Below are positions 38,474 through 49,663 of a DNA stretch of 64,000 nucleotides, piece after piece. Under the pieces are notes generated by a model, which saw nothing but the letters and a program-made list of their open reading frames with translations, did not search any database and had not been told where the DNA came from. Position 1 is the first letter of the stretch. Each line of letters starts with the position of its first letter. The position numbers and the translations under genes were made by a program. The stretch is from Panicum virgatum. Its lineage: Eukaryota > Streptophyta > Magnoliopsida > Poales > Poaceae. The stretch covers positions 12,889,900-12,953,899 of the forward strand of contig NC_053138.1 of assembly GCF_016808335.1 (NCBI RefSeq), given 5' to 3'.

Positions 38474-41400
38474 TCAATTCATCCAAAGCTTGAGGACCCG
38501 ATCCTTCCCACCAGATGCCACCTTTTCGCCGTCAGGGCTCCAATCCACGGCGTACACCTTACAATGTTCACATGCATCATCATCTCATTTCTCTCTTTAT
38601 AACAGTAATAAATCAACGAACTCCAGTTGATCAAAGCAACGAGATACCTCATCCGCGTGGCCCGGTAGGTCCTGTTTCAACTTGTGCGTTCGAATATCCC
38701 AAACCTGAATTGGATAAGGATGATTCATCAGCATGAAACAGAGAACGTCCTCCATTCACAGTTCTAACATACAACAATGCGTGGGCAAGCCTTTGGGGAC
38801 ACAGCTATTCCCATGCAAGGAATTCTCAGTAGTAAGGAGGTATACAGCTGCTCAAGGTATGCCCACAGAAAGCATAGGATCCAATGGTTGCAAACTACAG
38901 CTAATGTTCAAGAGTGATATAATAGTTTTCCATTACGGCACAAGCAAGCTGAGACCATGAAATGCATTTGAAGCTATCAATCAGTTGAAAATACAATACA
39001 CACCCATGTGAATAAAAAGTTGGTGTCAAATCAAAGACAAAAAGTTAAGCTCAAGCGGAAGAAGATATATAGGTACCTTTAGGGTTGAATCCTTGCTTCC
39101 ACTTAGCAGAAGCCTACTGTCAGCAGACCAGCTGCAGATAATTAATTTTGTCAAGCATGGGAATAACTGGAAGCTAGAAAATTCTTATCTTTTTAAGAAC
39201 AAAAAACTCACCTGATCTGGTAGACATCTGCAACATGCCCTCTGAAAGCTGCAACAAACTTTCCTGTGATACCGTTCCACAACTTGACAGATTTATCAAA
39301 GGAGGCACTTGCCAACCATTGCCCATCAGGTGAAAAGTACACATGGTTCACAAGCTGCAAATAGAAATACAGATAAAAGGATCACTACAAATGCATATAA
39401 AGTATAGTTTTTTTTTCAGTACACAATCTTAAAAGAAGGATGAAGCAGCCTGGTAACTTGTGGGCAACTGGTACAAATTCATAATTATTTCAAAACTACT
39501 GCAAATTCAGAGTGAATGTGATCCATTATGAACATTAACTGTTAAGTTAATGGGAAAATAAACAAAAAAAATATTTCTTAATCTATCTACACCTAAGACA
39601 ACAGATATCAAGAATGCGTACATGTGGATACATAAATACTAACACGAGAACATTTATGGAGCCAATAAGATGAGATACTATACCTTCTGATGACCAGTCA
39701 TGCGAGCTTTAGGTTGTTTACTAATTGTTGGTTCCCAAAGAAACATCGTAAAATCATCAGAACCAGAAACTAGTCTCTCAGGAGCATTACCCCTCATCTT
39801 CTTGTATCTCGCAAGAGCTGCCTAAATATAAAAGGTTGCCAGGTCAGGAAAAAAAACATTTCAAAGATTATAGTTATCATAGAAAGGGTGACATATTTGT
39901 ATCTTAAACCAAAACTAATTTGCTATTAGGATTGGCAACAAATTAAAAATAAAATACAAACATTAGGATGAGTGCCATCAAGTTACCTCTTTCATTTCCT
40001 CTGCGGTTGAATATGTCTTGCCAGTATGGTCATATGGTCCAGTGCGGAGAACATATTCCGTGCTCAAGGCAAGCGAATTCACCCAGTGCCCATGACCCTG
40101 AATACGTAAAAAATGATTTTACCTTTAGAAAATGAAAAGTAAACACCAATGATTTTATGGTGACATGAGATTTCAGGAAACAATTAATTTAACTTTGGTA
40201 ACAAAACTCTGAAAATAAGCAAAACAACAATCAAGTGGAGTATAGAAGCATAGATGCATCAGAGCATAAGTTTACATGTATGTAATGAATCGATGTGTTA
40301 CCTGCAATGTTTTGACCAACTTTCCCTGAGATGTTTCCCATACTTTGATCAAACAATCTTCAGAACTGCAGTACAAAAGAATTATCAATTATGTTAAAAA
40401 TAATATCCTTAGAAATATAAACTGAAGTAAGGAATCCATAAAGTAACCTTTCTTATTTCATATCATTTTAATGAATAGCACTTATGGTCAATTATAGATG
40501 ATTTATCATATGAACTGTAGCTATCAGAGATGAATCAAGAAGTATAGAACTAAAAAAAAAAGAAAAAGAAACATACATAAGTGAATGAGCCTTTTATTTC
40601 CTTGTTGACAGAAAATTTCAACATGTTACCCATTCAGTTAGATAGTTAATCTAGGAAATTATTTGAGACCACTAGACTGTTTTGGTTTCATGACTGAGAA
40701 TGGCCTTTTTTTGTTCATAAAAGAAAGAGATAATAGCCCATGACAAGAATCTGCAATGAATCTATGATGAATATGAAATTTGTTCCTAATGATGAAAGAC
40801 AAAAGCAAAGTTTTTGCATACCACCAAGTCCAATTGTTATTTTTCTCATACTCTGTACAACAACACTAGTATGCAGTACAGTATCTACCCTGACAGCATC
40901 ATTGGATTTGTTGAGTAAATATCAGGGCATCGAAGAGCACTCATATTTCTCACAGTAGCAAGTTAACAAGTACAGAACATAAGATGAAAAAGCCAATTTT
41001 TTTCTCAAAAAGGAAAGGACTGATGAGTCAACAATTTTACCCTGTATAAATCAAACCATCACCACCCCACTTGACACAGGTCACTGAATTAGTGTGACCT
41101 GTAAGGGAAATAACACATTTCCTCGTGGTGATATCCCAAATGCGAGCATCACCATCCTTGCTTGCACTTACAAAGCGGCGGCATGGAGCTTGCAAATGGG
41201 CTGGCTCCCAAGATACAGCAGTAATCCATTTCCTGTGTCCCTATTTTGTCACAGGACATGCTGAATTAGTATTGTGCATAAAAACAAAGAAACATATGAA
41301 AGATGCAAATTCATGCTAGGTAATAGACACACAAGGCATCTAGCCTAACAATACAGAAAAGAAAAGCTAGCATAATTCTAAAATAATTGTATATTAGGGC

Positions 41401-42715
41401 TAGAAGTCAACAGATTAAAATAAGGCATGATGGTACCATAAGTGGAAAGCCCAATTGCTTCCCAGTTTTGGGGTCCCATAATATAAGTTCTCCTGACTTG
41501 CTTCCACTAACAAGATGTTTCCCATCAGGCGACCACGCAATGCAGAGAACCCAGTTTTTGTGTCCTGAAATATGAAGGGTCACCAACAACATATGAAAAG
41601 CACACTTCACAGGCATGTGCAATTAATGAAAATCTCACAAGTTATACTCATATACTAATCAGCATTACAAGAAGTGTTTATCCAGGCAGAGTGGTGTAAA
41701 AGGATCATTAGTGTACTACATTTTACTAATCCTCACTTTGTTCATTTACTCTGCTAATATAAACAGACAGTTCCATATGCATTTTGAAGGTTTTCTGTGC
41801 AACGAGAAGTACTTGGCTGCAGGTAATCTTTCGAAGGACCACAATTTAAGGTATGAGCAACGTGGCAGCAAATCACCAATGAGCAAAGATACGGTACGGA
41901 GCATTCACCTTTGCATGTGAATAATGGAGTCTGTGTATCAAGGTCCCAAAAGCGAACACTGGTGTCACCTGAACCACTCGCCAAACATTTCCCATCAGGG
42001 CTAAAAGAAACAGCAAGTACAGCTTCTGTGTGACCTGCAGGAAGAGAAGTTCATGCATATATCGTTCATGAGATCATTTGAGAGATTATAGGATTAATTG
42101 GACAGCTTAAGAAGATTATTTAGTGTGTCTGTTTTTTCTTTGTTAACAAAAGAGTAGCATAAGCTGATGAAGAGAATACACTACCAGCAATTGTAGCCGA
42201 GCAGCGGTTGACTGGCCTGATCCGAAAAAGTGCTTGTGGTTGATATACTATGCGCAGTGTAACCTCAACATTGGCTTGAATTTAAGAAAACAAGGGATGG
42301 AAGTAGGAATTAGATGCCAGCTCAGACCACAAAAAGACGAAAGGGGAGGCGCAGATGAAGTGCTGAGGGATCTCATCTCACCGTTCTTTTGCTGCATGTA
42401 AGTGCCCAGCTGGACAGAGAGCTCTTCATCTCCAATGTAAAATGCATAGGGCAGCTTGTCCTCCTGAAAGCAAAAGCATTAGCAATATGACAGCTAAGTT
42501 CAAGGGAGCGAGGTAAATAAGAGGGAGCATTGGGTAAAACAAAAGCGTACATTGTGGAGGAGGTGATTGACAATCTCCTGGAGCTGCGGGGGCCCGACGT
42601 TCTGCGGTAGATAGAGCGCTGCACCGAGATGGTCTCCTTCGGGGCTGACCAGCTGGCACATGACGCTGGTGTTGGCATCGGTGGCGGCAGCGGGAGGAGG
42701 AGCCTGGCTGTCCAT
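38474..42715 (-). CDS. NLE: Notchless homologue, WD40 ribosome-assembly factor, 13 exons
   Basis: Orthologue of yeast Rsa4. In the nucleus and nucleolus it joins pre-60S particles, and its N-terminal ubiquitin-like NLE domain is pulled by the MIDAS of the AAA-ATPase Midasin/Rea1. Exons on the minus strand: 42715-42551, 42463-42382, 42274-42185, 42034-41909, 41564-41437, 41240-41041, 40365-40302, 40097-39987, 39821-39684, 39354-39212, 39131-39077, 38704-38648, 38557-38474. All are GT-AG; 1443 nt give 480 residues, the normal size. The NLE domain covers about 17-100. Eight WD repeats run from 113 to the end (GHTEAV, GHKNWV, GHRKWI, GHTNSV, GHGHWV, GHQKLV, GHVADV, GHADEV), and repeat 5 carries the family's insertion ([18 protein letters not shown]). 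It is head to head with RPN13. No defects seen. Confidence 0.97.
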
Positions 42716-44059
42716 CCAATCCGACGAACTCCGGCTATACTCCGGGGCCTGTTACTGAACGCAACAAGCGGGGAACAAAGAAAGATGGATTAGATTATAC
42801 TAACGCAGCAAAGAACCCCGCAGCTACCAGCTAGTGAATGAAGAGAAGGAAAGGAATCGAAGCAAGCGCGGAAGGATCTCCTGTAGTACCGGTAGATAGA
42901 AGGGAGGAGGAGGGCGGCGCCGCCGAGACCAGACAAGCTGCTTGCTTCTGTCCCCTGTCGCCTCGCCGAAGATGATGGACCAGCAAAAGAGACTGGCGGC
43001 GGCGGCGGCGGCGGAAGCGAATAAGCGAGAGGTCGAGGTGGGCTGTGTGGGCTGATTGATTGGTCTGCAGCTGGAACCCGACCCGGCCTGGCCCGGCCCA
43101 TCTGTAAACACACACAGCCCAGCTGGCCTTTCTGGCTGGCTTCTTCCTTCTTCTCTCCGACTCCGCCCGAGAACCAGCAGCAGCCGAGAGCCCGACCCAA
43201 GGCGACAGGCGAGGCCGCAACCCACAAGCCGCCGCTGACGTTGACGCCGCCGCCGCCGCCGCCTCTTCTCGTCCTCCTCTCTCTCCTTCCCTCTGCTGAA
43301 GCGGAGCAGCGGTGGTGCTGCGGAGCTGACTGCTGATCCGTCGGGGTTGGTGGTACAGGAAACTCTTGGTAAGCAAAGCAAGCCCTAGCGGCTCCCTCAA
43401 TGATTGCTTGGTCGGACGCTCCATCCGCCCAAGTTTACTGCGGTTTTTTACGCTGCGTTTAAGAGGTTTGCATCACGTATTATGCCTGATAGGATTTTCG
43501 GGATCATTCATCCGCGGCCGAAGCAAACGCATCTGATTTGTCTTCCCAAAGCTTAAACAACCCAGCCCGTGCGTGTGCGTGTGCGCCCTGACTCGCAAGC
43601 TTGCTAAGCAATGCCGATTTTTGTGGTCCTGAATTTCTCTCTACAGTGGGCATGCTGGGGATTCTCCAGATGCATTGCCTACCAGGGAATTGACAATGCG
43701 AAAACCATAGATTCATTAGCCGTCTTTATTTAATCTTTTCATAAGCGTGTTTTTCTAAATTATATAAGAAGTGCATATTTCTGAATTCCAGTAAGTGAGC
43801 ACTTTGCGTGCGCCCAAACTGCTTATATTGGATATGCATTGAGTTTTACTAGCATTTACCCAGTTTGTTGTGCATATCATTCATTGAGCTTAACTGTGAG
43901 GCAGGAATCAGATGCTCTTCTCAAAGCCTGATTCCTATTTTGTGCTACTTCTAAGATGCCTGCTGTACTTGACTGCCAAAGATTTTACCTATTCCATCAT
44001 TCGTATTAATCCTTTGCATCCTGGTCTTATACTTTGCAGTGATCTCCCTCTTTTATCAC
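42716..44059. promoter_or_regulatory. bidirectional promoter region of NLE and RPN13
   Basis: 1.34 kb separates the two start codons. Site II motifs occur at 43039 and 43048 (TGGGCT), 43095 (GGCCCA) and 43116 (AGCCCA), and no convincing TATA box was seen. For RPN13, a 5' UTR intron is likely: donor after 43369 (CTTG|GTAAGC) and acceptor before 44040 (TTTGCAG|TGATC). GC-rich frames on the minus strand around 42790-43420 are probably NLE 5' UTR and promoter, not coding sequence. Confidence 0.6.
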
Positions 44060-47000
44060 ATGGAGAGCGCTGAGCCTCTACAGGTAAATATGGCACTTGT
44101 CCTCTTGTCTCTTCTGCAGATACTGACTTTCTAATGCCACATTTCCAATTTCATGATTATTTAGCATGGACTTCAGATTGAAGCCAGAACTATTTCAGTA
44201 TATTTGCTCTATCTGGAGTACCAACTTTGTGGTTCATGTCATAAACTAACTGCACTCGCACTCTAGATCGGCACTAGCATGTTAGCGGACTGTTTCTGTG
44301 ATCTTCTAGTACTAGCTCTATGCACAAGTTTTTTGTTATCAACACTTATGTTCTTTGTTTCTTGTTTGTCCCCCCCCCCCCCCCCCCAGTTCAAGTTCAA
44401 ATAACAGGCACAAATGTTTGTGTTCAATACAAGTACAAATTTTAGGTGCACTGAACTTACGTTTTATGCAAATTTAGAAGCCACGGCTGCTCCTGCTTCA
44501 TAGTATACTTTAGCATGTGAATACGTTGCGTCTGGTACTCTGATGTTTATTTCATTGAGAATTCAGACTGGTTATACTGAGTTAAATGTTAGTCAGTGAT
44601 GTGCGAATGTGGACAATGAAAACAATAATTAGCCCTTTGTATGTAAGTTGAGTATTAGGGTAGTGTCTGCATTTGTCCATTCTTATATTTTCCCTTCGTA
44701 GATAGTGCCTAGAGTTTTACATTCAATGAAAGAGCACTAAAATCTTATTTCAGTTGTCAGAATCTAAATGCACTATACAACAACAACAACATAGCCTTTT
44801 TTCCCAAGCAAGTTGGGGTAGGGTAGAGATGAAACCCGAAAGAAATAAGTTCAAGGTTCAGGCACATTGATAGCTAGTCTCCAAGCGCTCCTATTCAAAG
44901 CTATCTCTTTAGAGATATTTCAATCCTTAAGGTCTCTCTTAACTGACTCATCCCACGTCAGTTTAGGTCTACCTCTACCCCTCTTTACATTATCAACCCG
45001 CTCAAGAACCCCATTACGCACCGGCGCCTCAGGAGGCCTTCGTTGGACATGTCCAAACCATCTCAGCCGATGCTGGGTAAGTTTCTCCTCAATTAGTGCC
45101 ACCCCGACCCTATCCCGAATAACTTCGTTCTGGACTCTATCCCTCCTTGTGTGCCCGCAAAACCACCGCAACATCCGCATCTCTGCTACACTCAGTTGCT
45201 GGACATGTCGCATTTTTGTAGGCCAACATTCAGCACCGTATAACATCGCCGGACGAATTGATGTCCTATAGAATTTGCTTTTTAGCTTTTGTGGCACCCT
45301 CTTGTCACAAAGGATACCAGAAGCTTGCCGCCATTTCAACCAGCCAGCTGAAATTCTATGCCTAACATCTTCATCAATGTCGCCATCCTTTTGTAGCACC
45401 GATCCTAAATACCGAAAAGTATCCTTCTGGACCACCACTTGCCCATCTAGACTAATGCCTCCCCCCTCATGCCTAGTCGCGCTGAAATCGCACATCATGT
45501 ACTCGGTCTTGGTCCTACTAAGCCTGAACCCTTTCGACTCTAACGTGCGTCTCCACCTCTGTTACGCGGATACTCCTAGGAGGTGGCGTATCCGTATTCG
45601 ATACGTATCGGATACGGATATGCCCCGGATACGCCTCGGATACGTTTCTAGCCGTATCCTGAAAAAACGGATACGTATTTGCTTGGATACGCGTATCCGA
45701 TACTTTTGGTCCAGATGGGATACAACCCAAAGCAGTAATCAGCCCACCCAAATGCTGTTTTGGTAGTAAGAGATGATACAAAATGATGAACTTGCTGCAA
45801 TAGAGCTGTAGAACTAGATGAGCAGCAACTGAAGAACCCCTTGTGGAATCAGTTGTGCTTTTAGAGAATGCTAGTTATAGAGGTAATGTTATATGGACAT
45901 GCAAGTATTGCACATCTGAGTATAGGGGAAGTTACTCAAGAGTAAAATCTCACTTGCTGAATATCTATGTAATATTTATATATAATTATTAATTATCCTA
46001 GCCGTATCCCTGTATAAGTGTTTTTTGGGAAGTGCGTATCCGCGTATCCGATACGTATCGTATCCGATACCCGTACCAGTATCCGTGTAACATAGGTCTC
46101 CACAGCTCTAACTTCCTATTAACCCCTGCCCTACTCTCGTCAACTAGCACCACATCATCAGCAAAGAGCATACACCAAGGGATCTTACCTTGTATATCCC
46201 TTGTGACCTCATCCATCACTAAAGCAAATAAATAAGGGCTCAATGTTGACCCCTGGTGTAGGCCTATGTTAATAGGAAAGTCAGTGGTGTTGCCATCACA
46301 TGTCCGGACAAACGTCGTCGCATCCTTGTACATATCCTTAATGAGGGTAATGTACTTAGTTGGGACTTTGTGCTTCTCCAAGGCCCACCACATGACATTT
46401 CTCGGTACTTTGTCATATGCCTTCTCAAGGTCAATGAAGACCATGTGCAAGTCCTTTTTCTGCTTCCTATATCTCTCCATCAATTGTCGTATTAAGAAAA
46501 TCGCCTCTATGGTTGACCTTCCAGGCATGAATCCAAATTGGTTTTGGGTCACACTTGTCACTCTTCTTAGGCGATGCTCGATAACCCTCTCCCAAAGCTG
46601 ATGTATGGCTCATCAGCTTAATCCCACGGTAGTTAGTACAACTTTGAACATCGCCCTTGTTTTTGAAGATAGGTACTAATATACTTCTCCATTCTTCCGG
46701 CATCTTGTTTGACCGAAAAATGAGATTAAAAAGCTTAGTTAACCATACTATTGCTCTATCTCCTAGGCATCTCCACACTTCAATGGGGATACCATCAGGG
46801 CCCACCTCCCTTCATCCTCTTCAAAGCCTCCCCGATCTCTACCTCCTGAATTCTCCTCACAAAACGTCTGTTGGCATCGTCAAAAGAGTCATCTAACTCA
46901 AGGGTAATCTGAATGCACTATATGTTTAAAATTTGCAATCCCATTGCTTTTAATTGACAAACTGTAAAATTTTTAGATGTAGATTAATGCATTCTTTGAT

Positions 47001-49493
47001 GTATCTGCCAGGATGTCATGTGTGAGTTTCGTGCCGGTAAGATGTCTCTTGAGGGAACACGAGTGGTTCCAGACACACGCAAGGGGCTTGTCCAAGTTGG
47101 TAGGGTATGGATGCTCAAACTTATACTAAACTTGCTGTCAATAAAACTTATAAGCTAGTTACATTATTTGTTTCTTGTAATTTCACCAAGAATATTTGTA
47201 AAACCTCTTTGTAGGGTGAAGAAGGCTTAGTCCACTTTCAGTGGCTTGATCGTGGACAGAACATAGTTGAAGATGTATCCTCTTTCACTTGTATTTTTTA
47301 TATGCACTTCTCACTCTATTCTGATTTTCTCAGTTGATTGGAATACTTCAAAGTTCTTAATTTGTTAGAAATTATAGGTTGCAGAAACTGCCTGTTATAA
47401 ATGCTTGAACTTATATGGTCCATTTGTGGACTCGAATTTTTGAACTTGGAAACGCATCCACGTCTCTTTGGTTTTATTTATATCAGGATATTACACTAGT
47501 TTTGTCTGCCCTTGATTCTATCCATCAAAGGACCAAATTGTCTTTCCTGATGAGGCCGTCTTCGAGAAGGTATTCCGTAGTGTTAATCCAAGTTTGAGAT
47601 GCTTTCTCAATTTGGTTATGCTTCATTTATCAACTCCAGTTCAATTCATTAGGTAACAGAATCGTCTGGAAGGGTTTACATCTTGAAGTTCAAGCATGAC
47701 AGCAGAAAATTCTTCTTCTGGATGCAGGTCAGTTAATGTGAAACTGTAAATTTTTTTGTGTGAAAGCTGTAACTCCTTCAACATTCTCAACGATTGATCA
47801 TTGTGCTCTTTTTTTTTCAGGAACCAAATGCTGATGGGGACTCCCAGATTTGCATCCAAGTTAATGCCTACTTAAATCGACCATTAGGTACGCTCTGAAT
47901 GTTGGCAGCCTCAACACTTAACTCAGTCCTTGATCAATGTTAAGCCGCCGTATTGCTGTGCAGATGCTGAGGCGGATCTTGCAGTGCCTATCGAAGCAGA
48001 AATGTCTGAAGATACAGCTGATGATGATATCTCTTCCAGGTATGTAATTCCATTGTGACCTTAATGCGTGGCTATAAAAACTGCATGTATAATACACGTT
48101 CAATGCAGTCTCAGAATTAATGTTAGCATCGTCTTTATCTGGTTGAAATATTGTTGTCCATTGATTTCACTGCCCTCTTTTGCATCATGATATTTTTTGC
48201 GGTTATGTGACGGAAACATTGATTTTTTTTTCTTAAAATGCGATTTTTGTTGTTGCTCTTGTTTGCAATGTGATATTTTTTCCCAACTATATGGATGAAA
48301 GCATCACCTTGTTTGGAAACATTTTGTATGGCAGATGTTGTTCTACCGCCTTGTTTGATAACTTTTATACCTTACTTTCATGCATTTGTCAGAGCTGGGA
48401 ATTTAGTTGATCAGAGCATGACTTCTGATTTGGCTGGTGAAGTGACATCTGCTGCTGGACCTGTGCGCATGGAGGACCTGCAAAGAATACTGAGTGCAAT
48501 ACAGCCCTCAGGTACCAGCTGAAAACTATTCCCTTTGAGTTCTTCTCTGTTATATTCTCCTCTGAAACTTTTACTTACATTCTCCAGGTATATCAGGTGC
48601 TGCAGCAGACCCTGATGCTGGTAAGTGCCATAACTGATGCACTCTTGTCATTGACCAAATTTCTTTATAAGTTTTTGGTTGGTGCTGTAGGAGTAGGACT
48701 AGGAGATATCTTGAAGCCTGAATTGATCTTGCCATTACTTGAGAACCTGCCCATTGAACAATTGGCATCACATCTTCCGGAGGTTTGTATTGTTATGACA
48801 CTAACCTGGCTTTCAGTTGAATTAATCCTTGTGCTCAATTTTCTGGCAATTGTTCAATTGCAGGGTTCATGGACTCCTGCTGATATCCTTGAGCTTCTCC
48901 AAAGTCCTCCTTTGCGTCAACAATTAGATGCATTCACCCATGTTAGTTACTCGTCCTTACCATTTACATGTGCGATGCTGAGATGCTGATTGTTCCCAGT
49001 AGTATGCTGATTTTGATGTTTGGCTGTGTGGCAGGTGTTACGGACTGGGCAAATAGATCTTGCCCAATTTGGAGTTGACCTGAATAAATGTAAATCCTTT
49101 TCTTTCCCATTCACACCTACTCTGCACTTGATAGAATCATTATATCTAGCGTGCTTGTGATATTGGTATTTATAAAGGAGATATGCTCAGTGAGCAGTAA
49201 TTCTTATATGCATAAGGTCTAGGTAGCAAGAGCTAAATGACAAGCAATGTTTGTTACTGAAGTTTGGAACCGATTTTTCTTCTTCTAAATTTTTCACTAT
49301 GCATCAGTTTTTGGTATCTGAGGATCCTTTTCTCTCGCTCTGTGTCATAATGGCAGATAAGTTCACAGTGGTCTCATTCATGGAGGCTCTGGAAGAGTCG
49401 GTTTCCAAAGCAGGATCCTCTGCGGCTGGGGACAAGGATGTAGAGCACAAGCCCAAGCAAGGCGGTGGAAACGATCCCATGGACGAGAGTTGA
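44060..49493 (+). CDS. RPN13: 26S proteasome ubiquitin receptor RPN13 (ADRM1), 13 coding exons
   Basis: Binds ubiquitin chains at the proteasome through an N-terminal Pru domain and recruits the UCH37-type deubiquitinase through a C-terminal DEUBAD domain. Exons: 44060-44083, 47012-47104, 47215-47274, 47531-47569, 47653-47727, 47821-47887, 47964-48039, 48393-48511, 48588-48620, 48691-48782, 48864-48941, 49035-49089, 49357-49493. All GT-AG, 948 nt, 315 residues. Pru (about 9-118) contains [48 protein letters not shown] and [15 protein letters not shown] (about 195-290) contains [29 protein letters not shown] and FMEALEESV. The first coding exon is only 24 nt, and intron 1 is 2.9 kb because a LINE inserted there. 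The length fits plant RPN13. Confidence 0.96.
44370..44387. repeat. 18-bp poly(C) tract in RPN13 intron 1
   Basis: An uninterrupted run of C; a mononucleotide microsatellite with uncertain true length. Confidence 0.8.
45557..46095 (+). mobile_element. non-autonomous hAT element nested in the LINE
   Basis: 539 bp with a perfect 8-bp duplication GTCTCCAC (45549-45556 and 46096-46103). The ends are CTCTGTTACGCGGATAC and, inverted, CTATGTTACACGGATAC. Subterminal regions are packed with GTATCCG / CGGATAC repeats. Removing it plus one duplication rejoins the LINE frame as [15 protein letters not shown], which proves the insertion and its boundaries. The interior keeps a BED zinc-finger remnant on the plus strand. 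Confidence 0.93.
45864..45966 (+). pseudogene. BED zinc-finger remnant of a hAT transposase
   Basis: Open stretch [16 protein letters not shown] followed by [18 protein letters not shown]. The W-T-C-x2-C ... R-V-K-x-H-L-L layout is the N-terminal BED finger of plant hAT transposases. The rest of the transposase is absent, so this is an internal-deletion derivative of an autonomous element. Confidence 0.75.
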
Positions 49494-49663
49494 TAGGGCA
49501 GCATCCTCGTGGGTGTTTGAATACGAATGTAATGCTGTGTGTTTGCATGAAACGCTCATGGTAATTCGGCACGCTACAAGCAAATTTCTAGATGAATTTT
49601 GGACATTTTGTGAGCTAGTACTAGGCGGCAGGATTATTTGGGGTAAGAATTTTGGACGTTTTG
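49494..49663 (+). other. RPN13 3' UTR
   Basis: About 170 bp between the RPN13 stop and the solo LTR. It carries one complete copy of a tandemly repeated block (see the next repeat entry). The LTR may have split the ancestral 3' UTR. Confidence 0.6.
49601..49663. repeat. target-site tandem repeat interrupted by a solo LTR
   Basis: GGACATTTTGTGAGCTAGTA continuing to GGATTATTTGGGG (49601-49643) recurs as GGACGTTTTG (49654-49663) plus, on the far side of the LTR, TGGACTTGTACTGGGCGGCA and GGATTATTTGGG (53032-53063). The original target was two adjacent copies of about 45-50 bp, and the LTR entered the second. Confidence 0.75.

Larger units (their letters stand above)
44778..46905 (-). mobile_element. 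5'-truncated LINE (RTE-like) in RPN13 intron 1
   Basis: Non-LTR retrotransposon in antisense to RPN13. It is flanked by a 17-bp target duplication with one mismatch (AATCTAAATGCACTATA at 44761-44777; AATCTGAATGCACTATA at 46906-46922). The 3' end on the minus strand is a (TTG)n tail, as in plant RTE-clade LINEs. Reverse transcriptase pieces include [58 protein letters not shown] and [14 protein letters not shown], followed by a C-terminal region ([20 protein letters not shown]...). The 5' half is missing, a frameshift lies near 46805, and a hAT copy splits it after the FADD motif, so it is inactive. Confidence 0.92.

Noticed and set aside
42790..43424. Minus-strand frames upstream of NLE as an N-terminal extension or separate gene
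   Set aside because: Different frames from the NLE start at 42715, low complexity, and located in the shared promoter/5' UTR.
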